Assembly: GCA_038373885.1 (NCBI GenBank)
Contig: JAWZYV010013557.1
Location: 1-64,000, forward strand
DNA length: 64,000 nucleotides
Origin: Cheiracanthium punctorium
Lineage: Eukaryota; Arthropoda; Arachnida; Araneae; Cheiracanthiidae
Direction: 5' to 3'
Shown: positions 1-12,299 of the stretch, piece after piece
Layout of the letters: each line of letters begins with the position of its first letter
Numbering within the stretch: position 1 is the first letter of the stretch
Notes under the pieces: generated by a model
Seen by the model: only the letters and a program-made list of their open reading frames with translations
The model's database searches: none
What the model was told of the DNA's origin: nothing
Position numbers and translations under genes: made by a program

Positions 1-52
1 AAAAAAAAGTAAGAAAAAGGCATAGATAAAGGGCATGTAAATTTAAATTATC

Positions 53-1158
53 TTAAACCCCTTTCCGGAAGAGCGCCCACGTAGCGGTTCAGCTAAAAAA
101 TTTAAACCGCAAAGGCGGCGAAGGTGTACGTGGCATAGTCAATTTTCTGCAGAAGACGGCTGCCACGTATCCGTGTTTTTAAATGGAACGTTTTGTATTT
201 TGAATAAAAGATGGCGCTACTTTCCAATAACGGTCTTTAACGGTTTTTCCAAGCACTGACCTTCAGAAATACTTCTTTTTTTTTTTGTTTTGGTTTGGGG
301 AGTAGGGTGAACAAGTGTTTTTCGGTAATGTAAACAAATGCACGTGCAGTGGATTGCTGTCGCGTTAGACTCCCACTCTCTTTTGTAATCGGCGGCTTGT
401 GTTTTTACTTTTTATTTATTTTTCAGAGGGATGGGGGAATATTTGTTCTATAATAGTATTTTCATGGGTTTGGTGTTAAAAAGTTAGAGTTAAGCGAGGT
501 GAAAGGATGGCGAAAAGAAAAAGAGCTTTAACACAGGAGGAAATTTTGGCTCTATTGGAGCAATCAGATAGTGATGAAAGTGCAGTAGATAGTTTAGATT
601 CTTGGACTTTATGTGTATCTCATTCATCTGGAGATGAATCGAATGAGGATGATGATAATGGTACGGTTAACCAAAGTGCATCCGTACTTCAATCACCAGT
701 TTCGAAGGAGTGGTCGTATAATGTGAAGGATATTTCTCCGCATCCTTTCGTTGGCACTCCGGGGCTAAATGTGACATCGCTTCATTGTAATGAGATGGAT
801 TTTTTTAATATATTTTTCAGTGATGATTTAATTGAGCTTATTGTAAAAGCTACAAACAGCTTCGCAGAGAAAGAGGAAGAAAGGAAGTTTCAAGGTAAGT
901 GCTAATTTTTATTCATTATCTTTCAATTCTAATGTTAAAATTACCTATAGTTATCAGCAAAATATATATGCAATGCTTTTGAAAGTTCCTGATCATGCAG
1001 AAGTAAAATTAGTGTGGAGCGCAATGCGATTCTAAGTCTTTCATGTAGATTAGGCTTAGCGTCAAAAATCTCCCGTCCTCCAGGGTCATTCGCGCAGCGG
1101 TGCTTTTCGTCCCCAGTGTAACTTCCGCGAAACTCGGCGGTCGTCCGCAAAGGGTTAA
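53..1158 (+). mobile_element. piggyBac-type element, internally deleted, TTAA to TTAA
   Basis: Both ends carry TTAA (53-56 and 1155-1158). Reading inward, each is followed by a matching terminal inverted repeat: CCCTTTCCGGAAGAGCGCC on the left and CCCTTTGCGGACGACCGCC on the right, 16 of 19 identical. PiggyBac elements insert at TTAA and duplicate it, so this pair is the expected signature. The 1.1-kb body holds the first coding exon of a piggyBac transposase (507-893), followed by a splice donor. The remaining transposase exons are absent, so the copy is a non-autonomous deletion derivative. An alternative is that the right TIR belongs to a second insertion. Confidence 0.7.
507..905 (+). CDS. 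PiggyBac transposase N-terminal exon (PGBD/DDE_Tnp_1_7-like), truncated
   Basis: An open frame of 132 codons starts at an ATG about 450 bp inside the left TIR. Residues 1-25 are basic then acidic (MAKRKRALTQEEIL, then a DSDES cluster), the usual disordered N-terminus of piggyBac transposases. Residues ~78-120 hold the start of the conserved region: a TPGLN stretch, then a DFFNIFF...LIELIV...TN pattern, as in DDE_Tnp_1_7 proteins. The frame reaches a splice donor, CAAG|GTAAGT, at about 893, so the residues after that point and the stop at 905 are probably intronic read-through. The DDD catalytic core would lie in later exons that the deleted element lacks, so this copy cannot make an active enzyme. 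The N-terminal exon itself shows no stop or frameshift. Confidence 0.72.
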   Translation: MAKRKRALTQEEILALLEQSDSDESAVDSLDSWTLCVSHSSGDESNEDDDNGTVNQSASVLQSPVSKEWSYNVKDISPHPFVGTPGLNVTSLHCNEMDFFNIFFSDDLIELIVKATNSFAEKEEERKFQGKC

Positions 1159-1159
1159 G

Positions 1160-2008
1160 AACATATATCATTTTATATCTTCTTTCTTTTAAAAGATGAA
1201 ATAAATGTTCTGTGATGTGTGTTGCACTTTTACCCACTTAATGCTTCTGGGATAAGAGTCTCCAGGGTCTCATCTATTTCTATATCAAAATTCATCATAA
1301 TCAATTCAGCGTTTTGGGCATGAAAGCGTCACAGACAAACAAACAATCTCACTTTCGCATTTATAATATTAGTTAGAATTTATGCTATTTTTCAGTACAT
1401 AATTTTTGGCCAGATATATTTAATAATCAGCTACTTACTGCCAATTATCCGGCATGTTTGCCGGATATCCATTGCATTGCTACTCTACATTGCATTTATA
1501 TAGTAACAGAGGATACAAATTGTTATGTTTTGTTTTCTATATCATGTTGACTTACAGTTAACACACCATTTTCATTTTAATTTTAATTTTACTGAAAAAG
1601 AGCTTTATTTTTAATTTAAAAAATAATTTTAACATATAAACAATTTTTACTTTTTAAAATCAAAAACAGAGAATCCATACAATTACCTATTTGACTTGAG
1701 AGAAAAATGCTCGAATTCCAACCAAATTACTGAAAATGGCTATCTGTGATTCTAATACTACCCTGTAATGAGGTGACAGGGGTGCTATTTTTGGGAAAGT
1801 CTTGTACTTAATTGCATTTTGAATGGAGGACACAAGAAAGACTGTGACAGTAATTCAAAGGATGATTCTGAAATTTTTATTTCTTTTGTAGCAGAATTCA
1901 TTTATACTGTAAAAAATTGTCTAGTAACTGAGATTACTCTATTAAATTTATATCTCTTTTTGTATTTAACCAATAGGTGAGAAAGTAAACAGAGGAAACT
2001 ATGTTGTG
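1160..2008. other. AT-rich intergenic DNA, no feature seen
   Basis: I see no splice-supported exon, TIR or tandem repeat here. The short open frames contain no recognisable motif. Confidence 0.5.
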
Positions 2009-2119
2009 ACATACGAAAGGTATAGAAGTTATTACGTACGAAACGTACGTAATAACTTTGAACTGACGAAGTTATTACGTACGTCACAGTACCTTTCGTA
2101 CTGTGACGTACGAAAGGTT
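2009..2119. repeat. Cluster of overlapping perfect or near-perfect palindromes
   Basis: The string ACATACGAAAGGTATAG at the left is echoed by ACGTACGAAAGGTTTAG at the right. Between them lie two hairpins. One pairs GTTATTACGTACG with CGTACGTAATAAC across a 3-base loop. The other pairs GTACGTCACAGTAC with GTACTGTGACGTAC. No coding sequence is involved. This could be the remnant of a foldback element or a cruciform-forming site. Confidence 0.7.
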
Positions 2120-4906
2120 TAGAATTTATTGAAAAAATCGACTAAAATTATAAAAACATCACCAGAATTTATTAATTATATTTAAAAATCTGTCATAATA
2201 TTTTAAATATCTGACAAAAATATTTTAAAATAATTATTTCTAAAACTATCAACCACAAACTGCAAGTAATACTTTTTTTTTTGATAGAACGACCCATGTA
2301 TGATAGTAGTGTTTATATCATTAAAATTTCAAGAATTTTGAATCACAAAAATGCTACTGGAAAGTAAATTTTAATACTCAATAAAAGGTTGAATATGAAG
2401 CTAAATCCTGCCATGACATACTAAAATAATGTCACTAAATCAAATGCATTAGTTTTAAAATATTGCTTATGTACATGAACTGGAAAAACCTATGAATTAA
2501 TATGAATCTTTTCTATTTTTTGTACTGTTTATTTAACCCCATTCTTACCCATTTCACCCCACTTAAACCTACTAACAATCAGTTCAATTTTATTATTGTA
2601 CTCAGTACACCATTTCAAAGATCACTAGGCAATGAAAGTTTAAGGGGAGGGGGAGAAGGGAATTTCACTACAAAAACCGTAAAAATCATCAAAACAACAT
2701 GTAGTTGAGAGGTATGAAAAACTTCAGATAAAAACAGGTAGAATGATAATTAAAAAGAAAGAATAAACTCATATGAATTAGTAAACACAGACAAAGACTA
2801 GGTTTAATTGCTAAATCTGTTTTTAATGCCCAATATTTATACATGTAAAAATATTTTCATAAATAAATTTAAAGTAAACATTTAAAATTTATATCTAAAT
2901 CCGTAGAAGAGCCAAAAAGTACGAAATTATAGAAAATATAGCAGAGGTGTGTGTGAAGGAAACATCAACACCAAATTTTAACATTTTAAACACAATAAAC
3001 AGTATATCTTTTTTATTAACAGTTTAATGTTACTTACCAATTTTGCAATTTCTAGTATTTTTATAATACATTATAAATATAATATAATTTAAAAAATCGG
3101 TTTCTTAAGTAGGCTTAACAAGAGATTTACCGGGTTGGTTTTGAATAAGCAGCTAATAAAATAAAACAATAAAATTGCACTACTTGATAGATTAAGAAAA
3201 ATAAAAACAAAATATGCTGAATTTTAATTAAAAGATCAAGAAACTAAATAAGAATATTAAAATAATAATATAATAACAGCCGTACACCCAATGAAGCAAA
3301 ATGTAAACAAAAGTAGACACCACGTGACTTGGCGGCTTATGTTCTCAAATGGTGGCGCCATCTACCAGCATAAAAAGAAAGGTTTTGAAGCGGTTTTATT
3401 TTGCTGTTCTAACTCCCAACCTCTTAAGAAAAATTATTTTACTAAATATAGACAAAGAATTAAACACGGTCGAGATAGAGCTAACAACTTTGATAAAAAC
3501 AAAATAGCTTATATTCTTCTGACCATAAATGCAATAAATTATTTTTTGTTTGCTGTTTCGCTAATTAATAAATATAAAAACAAATAATTTCTATAAAAAA
3601 TATCTTTATAATCTAAAATATTTAATTATTCGTTTCAATTAACTGCATTTTTAATGAAAAATTATTATATGATTATAAAAAAAAAATATTTTATGATTAT
3701 CTGATTAATGATTTTAATCAGATAATCATCATATAATTTCTGCAAAATTGTTCATAATACTCATACTCATTCCAAATAAGCTTTTACTTAATTATATATA
3801 TCCTTAAACAATACCTATATTAAGTTTTTTAAATTATTAAACTTAAAATCCACTTTACGATTGCGATAAAGACTAAAGTATTTCCAAAAATATTAATAAT
3901 CTATATACCGGGCGATTCAAATTAGATGATAAGGCGATTATTTTTTAAACCGTAAGTGATCGAAACATACTTTCATAGAAAAGTTTTTCAAATTAAGAGT
4001 AGCTTCCAAATTTGTGATTTTTTTACTGGAGGTTGTATACATATTAAAAGACGAAATGTAATTTTTATATGGTCCCTCCTTTCCTACCCTTTATATTTAG
4101 AAGAATGTTGCTCTTTGCCTAAGAAAATTAATAAAACAAATCCCGTGTCTCGTAAGTGGAATAGTTTTCGAGATATATCAATTTGAAACTTTTGTCATTT
4201 GTTGCCAAGCAATAAGGAGGTGTCTCCAGAGTGAGAAAAATGTAATTACTTTTCAACTGACATTAATTTATGTTAATAATCACCCGATAGACTCAGTTAA
4301 CTCCTCAAATCCTAATTTAGCTAGAATTTTCCTGTAAAGCATGCAAACATTCATTAAAAAATGATTAATTATTATTTTCAAGCGTGGCTTTTACCGATGA
4401 TTTTATTTCAACAGGGTTTGTTTTTTGCATTATAAAAAATTATAGTTCTTAAAATTTGCCAATGGGGGTGCTGTAGGCTAAAATATACTAAAAAGGTGCA
4501 GATATGGGCATACAACTTTTTTTTTAAAAGTTATTGCAGTCTGAAAATTAATAAATAAATATTATTAGAGCATATCTGCCTTTTAAAAAATATTTTTATA
4601 TAAAGCACCCCCCCCACACACCATCAGCGAATTTGGATATTACTGGTTTATCAGATATAACTGGAAAAAGGCATACCGACAGAATACCTGTGATAGCTAC
4701 TGTTCTGAAGGTTGAATAACTATTGGGAATTTCTGAATTCCCTACAGGACCCAGATTTGGAATTGCTTCTGCTGTATAAGACCTCTTACATGATTAGTCA
4801 TTTTTGAATGCTGCTGAAGCTGTAGTACAGAGGGTGTTGACACATTTTTGTAACAATTTTTATTTTCTCCATGAAGTTAAATATTAATTTGAAAATAAAA
4901 ATGTGA
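2120..4906. other. AT-rich intergenic DNA with minor inverted repeats
   Basis: The sequence is mostly low-complexity A/T. A hairpin near 3690-3735 pairs ATGATTATCTGATTA with its complement. A weak inverted pair lies near 3906 (ACCGGGCGATTC) and 4285 (AATCACCCGATAG) and may mark a short mariner-like MITE, but the match is too short to be firm. An open frame of 98 codons at 3291-3587 has no recognisable domain; it begins close to a GGTGGCGCCATCTACC motif at about 3350. Confidence 0.4.
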
Positions 4907-5886
4907 TTGGCATCAAATTGTAATAAGTCTTATTTATCGTCTGCAGCATTAAAAATATTTTTTGCTTTAAAATGTCGCTGCCAAATAAACAATGGATCGA
5001 AGGCTATAGTTTTGTACTATCCAAAGAAATACTCTTATCGAGTTATTAAAAAAAGATGTCAAAATCATGGTTTTAATATTTCTACATGTAAAATAAGTGA
5101 TGTAATTAATATGAAAGGAAAGAAACATCAAAGTTTATATTTCACTGGGGAAAGGGAATAAATGCATACCCAACAAAGGTACGTACACCTATTATTAAAT
5201 TTAAAGTCACAACTCATGTTTTAAAGGCAAATCCAACTACCCAAAGAACTATCGCAAAATCTTTAAATATCTCTGTAGGAACTGTGAACAAAATTATAAA
5301 ATCCAATTTAAAGTTAACGAAAGCAGAAAAACACGATTTTCATCGCCTAAAGCCGAAACATATTTCTCAGGTAAGACTATGTGTAGATTGTTGTATGAAA
5401 ATTATTTGGTGGGTGAAAACTGGAAATATGTAGATATAATTGATGAAATTTGGATACATTTATCCGACTGCAATAGAAAAAGATCGATTTACTACCGCAA
5501 AAGAGGAGAAAAATACTTAACAAGTTGATTTAGAGAAAAACAAGGAAAGTTTTTCTAAAGGTTTTATGGTTATTACTGGATTTTCTTATAATGGAAAACT
5601 TACAATAAGGAAAGCAGAAAAAAATGTCAAAATTAATTCGGATTACTATCAGAAGTATGTTTTAACACCTATTTTTAAAGAAAAAATTCCATCCCTTTAT
5701 CCAAACAATCTTCACTGTGTTAAGTTCCATACCTCTAAATCTACTGCTCTATTTTTTGATGAAATGAGAAATGAAACTGCAATCAAAGCTATTCCCTTGC
5801 ATTCCACCCAAGTCCCCTTACGTGTCTATTATGGATTACCGAGCATTTGGATGTTACAAAAATGTGTGAACACCCTCTGTATTTAA
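4907..5886 (+). pseudogene. Decayed mariner/Tc1-like (IS630 superfamily) transposase
   Basis: The protein can be followed through several frames. At 4930-5160 it has a helix-turn-helix start (SSAALKIFFALK, NNGSKAIVLYY). After a stop, a shifted frame at about 5160-5450 reads VRTP, then TIAKSLNISVGTVNKII, a typical second HTH. A further frame shift near 5430 gives an IIDEIW...LSDCNRKRSIYYR segment, corresponding to the first catalytic Asp region. The frame at 5566-5886 holds GFMVITGFSYNGKL and a YYQKYVLTPIF segment. The stretch that should carry the second catalytic Asp (HQD type, before HTSKST) is deleted. There are at least three frame breaks plus this loss, so the copy is dead. It resembles mariner families I know from arthropods, chelicerates included; that resemblance is from memory, not from a search. 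Confidence 0.75.
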
Positions 5887-5899
5887 TACAGCGGCTAGT

Positions 5900-7180
5900 A
5901 AGATAGGTCATTTGAATGGCACTTGCCATTTGCTAGGAATTAAAGCTGAGTCGTGATGTTTTATACTAAACACCACCTCAGGCAGTGTGTTTTCATCAAC
6001 CTCGAGCACATCATCTAGGCAGATATATAGCTGGTTTAAGTCTTGTACCCTTGTACATAACTCTAAAGTCAGTGTTTGGGCTATGTGTACCTCATATGCC
6101 CATGTAATAATCAGGGCCTGCTGACAACAGAAAATGGTGTGAATTTTCATAAGCTGACAGCAAATTTGCTGTGCTCAGGGCTAAGTCTTATTACTTTTTC
6201 ACAATAGTACATTGCACTTAACTTTTAAAACTGAGAAATTTTTAAATTATATTTGGGTTAATCTCAAGGCATTTTCTGAAGTTGCCACAACTTATTTGCA
6301 ACACTGTACGGTACTCTGAAATTATATGCATACATAACACATTAAATACATTACTTACACAAAAAATATTAACAGTTCTTCTATGGAGATGGGGATAACA
6401 CATATTTTGTGTCCTGCTAAATATAGAAGCACAACATTTCTGCTTTAAGTTAAAAGAAAAAAAAAACGACAAATAAACTTAAATAGTAAAAAAGAAATGT
6501 AAGTTTAGTAGAAGCATAGATTATACTCTGTAAATTAAATCATTCTTATTATTTTTTAGTTGAATGGCGATTTGAGTTCAACAAAACACCATAATTTATT
6601 TAGTTAATTACCATACTCAATAAATCAATTTGTGTGCTGTTTTTGCCTCCCACCCAAAAAAATGTAATTTTTCATGGTATTGATCTGTGTGTTTTTTGTA
6701 AATGAATGGCAATTTTAAAATTTATTTTATTCAACAATTATTATCCTCATTAATAAGGAATTAATTAGTTTTTAATCAATGATTACAATAAGAATTACCA
6801 TCGATCGCATGCTATAAAAAAGTTCGTCCTTAAAACGTTAGAATTTTTTAAGTGCTGTAGCACAAAACTTTTGTATAACATTATGCGTATTTTTAAATGC
6901 TGGTTTTACTGCCATTCAGTTTAATAATAATAGCAATGTCAAATAACATAATGAATTACCATTTATTAAGTATAATTTAATACTGGAACACATTTCCAAA
7001 TTTCATTTTAGCAAGCTAGCATTTTTTTACAGTGCTCTGTGTTGTTTGTTTGTAAATGCGGTTGAAACTAGGCTAAGGCGACGTCTGGGTTCCCAGATTT
7101 AGTTGAACTCTACATCGCCAAGTCCTTCTGTCGCCAAGTTTACCCAGCATGCACTGCGGTCCGCTGTATGACCCCTGATT
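5900..7180. other. AT-rich intergenic DNA, no feature seen
   Basis: There are short open frames on both strands, without motifs or splice logic. The mariner element's right end must lie at the start of this stretch, but I could not identify its TIR. Confidence 0.45.
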
Positions 7181-7189
7181 TCAAAATTC

Positions 7190-7612
7190 GCGTGAGGGAA
7201 ACCTAGAAAATATGCTATTGCTGATCCTGTACGAGACCCAGATAAAAGTCCGGGCATTGCTGTGGGGGCTTTCTAGAAAAAATGCTGTCGCTGGTCTTGT
7301 ACGAAACCTGTAAAAAACAACCCACATTCCGGACATCGCCGTGTCTGGTAACGTAGAAAATATGCTATTGCTGTTCCTGTACGAGACCTGAAGAGGTGCA
7401 TCGCTGTGGAGGGGCAACCTAGAAATATGCTATTTCTGGTCCTGTGCGAGACTAAAAAAAAAAAAAAATCACTGTGGGGATCCAAATTTTAAAAAATGCT
7501 ATCGCTGGTCCTGTGGGAAACCCCAAAAATATCTCTGGGTCCAGCCATCACTGTGTAAGGCAACCTAGAAAATATGCTATTGCTAGCCTGGTGCGAGACT
7601 CAAAAAAACATC
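7190..7612. repeat. Minisatellite, about six diverged ~72-bp units
   Basis: The phrase TAGAAAATATGCTATTGCTG, followed by GTCCTGTACGAGAC, recurs with its first part near 7203, 7273, 7352, 7420, 7487 and 7565, giving spacings of 67-79 bp. Units differ by substitutions and small indels, including an A14 run near 7456. The open frames reported across this stretch on both strands follow from the repeat and are not genes. Confidence 0.8.
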
Positions 7613-7689
7613 CCTGGGTCCAACAGAGTGGCGAAAGATCAGGGAAATCATGGAAAAATTCGGGTATTATATCCATCGGGAAATAACAG

Positions 7690-8500
7690 GGAATTTTGTA
7701 AAAATATTGCTACAGAACATTTTGCTTGTTTCCTCGATTCGTCGTTCTAAAATCCAGTTGGTGTAGAAAGTTCTAGTAAAAAGTCACTTATTTTGAGATT
7801 TTGTCTTATCTCGCCTTCTGGGGGTTATAAAAAAGTTATTTGCTTATGGTGTATTTTAAATTATTAAGTTGCGTTGTGATACATGAAAATCCAGGTTCGA
7901 TACACTTAGTTGCAATAAAATAAAAAGACGTTAAATACTTAAAACTATTTTATTAAAAAGATACTATTGAAATATAAACTTATTACAACGGATGGTGGTG
8001 GCCCAGTGAAATAAAAAATACATCCTATTTAGGCGGTGAAATTAAGGTGGAATAACTTAAAAATTATGCCAGCACAGAATTACACATTGGCGAGAACAAA
8101 CACCTGGCTGAGATTAATAACGCCAATTCCAAAGCAACCCTAACAGTTAATCCAATAAAATTAAAATGACGTAATCGCGAGCAAATAATTTTAAAGATGT
8201 CGCAGGGCAACAAAAAATAACCTACGCCAGCAGGATGCCAAGAGGGGGAGCAGAAAGTACGTTGATTTTGCAAACGAACGTAATATAATCTATTTTTAAC
8301 TCATAACGCCGCCACCGGGTCTCATTTCGAGAAACAAACAAATAAGAATAATGCATGTGGGAAAAGCGAAAAAACAGATTTAAAAGCCGAAATGGCAGAA
8401 AAATGAAAACAGGAGTGATTTAGAATTCTTGGATTTGGATAGATTACATTAAAGAAAGCCAAATAAAATGATTATTAAAATTAAATATGTGATCTGCATC
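7690..8500. other. Intergenic DNA, no feature seen
   Basis: No coding or repeat signal was found beyond short A/T runs. Confidence 0.4.
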
Positions 8501-9930
8501 ACAGGGGTCTAATCTTACATTGAGAAGCAAGTCTGATCTTGCACATAAGGTCTTGTTTTGCATCTCAGTCTTGTCTCACACCCTAAGTTCTTGACTTGTA
8601 TCTCGAGTTTTTATCTTGCATCTTAGTCTTGTTCTAGCTTGTGATATGGATTTGTACATCACAGTCTGGTCTTGCTTACCAAGTTTTGTCTTATGCTACA
8701 TGCAAATCTCAGTCTTGTGTTGCACATTCAAGGTCTGAGGTCTTGTCTTATCTCGTCTTGTTTCACAGCCTGAGATTTTATCTTGCACAGCAAAGTATGG
8801 TCTGACTTTTCTAGGTCTAGTCTTAGTCTGGTCTTGCACGAGAGAAGGTCTCATTTCACCGTCCAACATCTTGCTTTTTGGTCTTTTTTCAAACCCTGAG
8901 ATTTTGGGATCTTGTTTCTTACTTGAAATCTCATCTTGTAAACCATACTCTGGTCTTGTCTCATACCTCGTGGTCTTAAAGTCTGGTCTGTACAAGAGCC
9001 TGGTTTTACATACCGAGGTTGAGGTCTTCCATCATTTTGTCATATCTTGCGGTCTTGTTTCATGTCCTGAGATTTTATCTTGCACACCATTGCCTGGTCT
9101 TGCTTACCAAGCTCTTGTCTCACATTCTAAGGGCCTACAATCTAGTTGTAAGGGCCTAAGTCTAAGGGCCTACAATCTCAATTGGTCTAGCACAAGATCT
9201 CATCCTTCACATGAAGTCCCTTCTTGCATCCCGAAATCTCATCTCATGCTCTGAGATCTTGCCTTTTAGTCATGTTGCCTTTTAGTCCCGTTTAGTCATG
9301 TTCCAAACCTTGAGATCTTGCGGTCTTATCTTGCTCATTACAAGATTTTCAGGTTTTGTACACCAAGGTCTGAGGTTTTGTCAGGCCCAGACTGGCCTGG
9401 TCGGTAATTGCTGAGGGTTCCCAACAAGGCCTCTCTTACCTAAAGGTCTTGTCTAGCATCCTGATGTTTTGTTTTGTGTTTAGGATTTCATCTAATACTC
9501 TAATGTCTCGTGTTGCAGCCTAAGGTTTCATCTTTAATTCCAGGGTATCATCTGATTTTGTGGTTTTGTTTCATGTCTCTAGATTTTGTTTTATACACCA
9601 TGGTCTTGTCTCACATTCTTAGGTCTAATCTTAGAAGTCTGGTCTTACACACAAATTTCTCATCTTGCATGTCAGTCTTGTCTTTTATTTTCCTTTCTAG
9701 GCTTGTGGGCATATAGTCTCTCACAGCTTCAGATCTTGTCTTCACAATCCATTCTTGCTTACTAAGTCTTGTTAGTGTTTTTCATGTCTCAAATCTTGTT
9801 TTGCACACCAAGGTCTAGTCTTAAAATCTGGTTTTGCACAAGATCTAGAAGTCTCTTCTTGCTTCCCAAAATCTCATTTCACACCCAAAGGTTTTTGTCT
9901 TGTATGTCTGGGTCTCCTTTTGCACTGAAA

Positions 9931-10732
9931 CAGGGTGTCTACCATCATGCAAAGGTCACGAAAGTCACGGAAAAGTCAAGAATTAGAAAAATGGTCAAGA
10001 AAAGGTCAAGAAATGAAGCACTAGGTCACGATTAGCGACTCAACTCCCTTTTTCCGTTTCATTCAAATTCTTAGTTGACGATTTTCGTAACTAACTTTTC
10101 TAAACTTTTGTGCACCAATTTTACAGTTTTGCTAATAAACGTACAGTTTACCACATAATTCTGTCGATCTTTGTAGAGATATTTAATTTTGAAATCAGGG
10201 CTTATTCGCTGATCACCCTGTATATTAATAGTGTTAAATTTAAAAGTATAATTTTTCTTCATTCTATCAGTATGATGCAGGGGTGCAGAAACTGTTTTTA
10301 CTCTCAAGATATCCCTCAATCCATATGCAAATTTTCCCAAAATTTTATATGTTTATAGACTTGCATAAGTTCTGTATTACCATAAGTGTAAAAATATTTG
10401 CAATATACAAGCTACATACATATTTACTAAATAGCAATTGGTCCAAGTTAAGAAAAAGCAAACTGCTGATCGATGAAAAAGTTGAAAAAAAATTGCTTTA
10501 AAAATAGGAATGGGAAAGAATAACTCGAAGAATTTTGTAATTCATTTTTAAAATCGAAATCAGTTGTATATTGTCTGCAAAATTTCCCCCTATCCTAGAT
10601 TGCCGGATCGTACATATTCTGCATCTCTGGCACGAATGTATTTTTGATATTAATGTTTCGTATTTGTTATAGTCAAGAAAAAGTCAAGAAAAGGTCCAGA
10701 AATCAAGCTTACTTTATATGGTAGACACCCTG
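9931..10732. mobile_element. 802-bp non-autonomous TIR element inserted in the minisatellite
   Basis: It starts CAGGGTGTCTACCAT and ends in the exact inverse (ATGGTAGACACCCTG). The flanking direct repeat is TGAAA on both sides (9926-9930 and 10733-10737). Subterminal regions carry multiple AAGTCAAGAAAAGGTC words. The minisatellite resumes on the far side, which confirms an insertion. A TIR beginning CAGGG is hAT-like, but hAT elements make 8-bp duplications and only 5 bp match here, so the superfamily is uncertain. No transposase is visible. Confidence 0.75.
10263..10640. repeat. Dispersed repeat, first of two copies (second at 24405-24880)
   Basis: This runs from GGGGTGCAGAAACTGTTTTT to ACATATTCTGCATCTC. 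The copy at 24405-24880 follows the same order of phrases (CAATCCATAT, CCCAAAATTTTA, TTCTGTATTACCATA, AAATATTTGCAAT, ACATATTCTGCAT) with moderate divergence. The words at its two ends, GTGCAGAAAC and TTCTGCATC, suggest a short inverted terminus. It lies inside the 9931-10732 element, so it may be a nested insertion. Confidence 0.6.
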
Positions 10733-12299
10733 TGAAAGATCTTGCTTTTGGCCTTTTTTCAAACGGAGATCTTGTGGCATTATTTCATAACTTGATCTTA
10801 CCTTGCACATCACAGTCTGGTCTTATGCATCAAGATCTGAGGTCATGTCTCATCTTGCTTTTCAAGGTGTCATCTCATCTCGTGGTCTTGTTTTACATCT
10901 CCAGATTTTGTCTCACATTTTCTTGTCTTACATCCCAAAGTCTCATCTGACATCTCAAGATCTCATCTTATATTTCAAGCCTCATCTTGATTCCCAAAGT
11001 CTCTTCTCACATCCCATTGTCTCTTTTTGCTTTTCAAAGTTTTCTCATCATGTTTCTTTTTTTTCACATTCCAAGGTCTAGTCTTAATCTTGCACAGAAA
11101 GGTCTTATCTGTATCCCTGAAGTCTTGTCTTACATCACGAGGTCTCATGTTATACTTCAAGCTCCCATGGTGCAGTCTAAAGTCAATCTTGCTTTCCAGA
11201 GTCTTCTCTCATCTCATGGTCTTGTTTCACATCTGGAGATTTTGTCTTGCTCATCAGTCTTGTCTTACATTCTAAAGTCTGGTCTTGCACCAGGCATGAA
11301 GGTCTCATCTTGTATCCCAGTCCTGCCTTGGCTTATATCTTAAGGTTATATCTTGCACTCCAAGATCTTGCCTTTTAGTCGTGTTTCAAACCTTTAGGTC
11401 TCGTGGTCTTTTTTCGTAACTTGACATCTTGTCTTGTACACCACAGTATAGTCTTGCTTACCAAGTTTTGTCATGAACCCCATCTAGTCTCAGTCTCATC
11501 TTGCACACTAAGGTCTAAGGTCTTGTATTGGACCCTGTGAAGTCTCATTTTGCATTCCAAGGTCTCGTCTAAACTCATGGTCTTGTTTCACATCCCTATA
11601 CTTTGTCTTGTATACAAGACTAGTCTTTCTTATACCAAGGTCTTCTTTCACTTTAAGTCAAGAATAAGTCTAGTTTTGTAAATGGTCTCATCTTGTACTT
11701 GGAGGTCTTGTCTGGTGTCCTGAAGTTTTGTCTCTTCGCACATTCTATGTTGCCTTTCTGTCTTGTTTTAGAATTTGAGATCTCGCTTCGTACTCTACAT
11801 TGTGGTCTTTCTCTCAATCTTGTATCTAAGTCTTGTCTCATGCCGTTCCCTAAGATCTCATCTTATCTTGTGGTCTTGTCTCATATACCACGATTTATGT
11901 CACACGCTAAGGTCTCATCTTGAATCTCAAAGTCTTATCTTATATCCCAAGGGTTATCTTGCATTTTATGGCCTTGTTTTGTATCATGGTCATGTTTCAC
12001 ACAAGATTTATCTTGCACTTGGGGTTTGGTCTTCTACACATGTATCATCTTGCTTTCCAAGGGTCTTATCTTGCACTCCAAGGCTTGTCTTGTGGTCTTG
12101 GTTCTCACCACGAGATCTTGTGTTGCTCACCAGGTCTTTTCTCACACATTAGTTTTATCGCTTGCAGTTTTATCTTGTTAACCAAGGTCTCATCTCATAA
12201 CCCTGAAGTCTTGTTTTAATATTCTGAGGTCTAGTCTTACACACCAATTTCTTGTTACATACCCCAGGGTCTTATCTAATGTCTCACACAGTCAGTGCT

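Noticed and set aside
3906..4285. Short mariner-like MITE
   Set aside because: The inverse match is only about 11 bp with mismatches and there is no clear TA duplication, so it is left as a note.
7181..7686. Open frames on both strands of the ~72-bp minisatellite
   Set aside because: The translations repeat with the unit and have no independent coding support.
8696..8995. Open frames across the GTCTC arrays (8.7-12.2 kb and 20.6-23.1 kb)
   Set aside because: They follow from the strand-biased repeat, exist in several frames and on both strands, and their translations are repetitive (LVLHTEV/SHLxSQSLxL types). They are not genes.
9360..9430. Possible hAT terminus CAGGCCCAGACTGGCC inside the minisatellite
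   Set aside because: Only one end is recognisable; no inverse partner or target duplication was found nearby.
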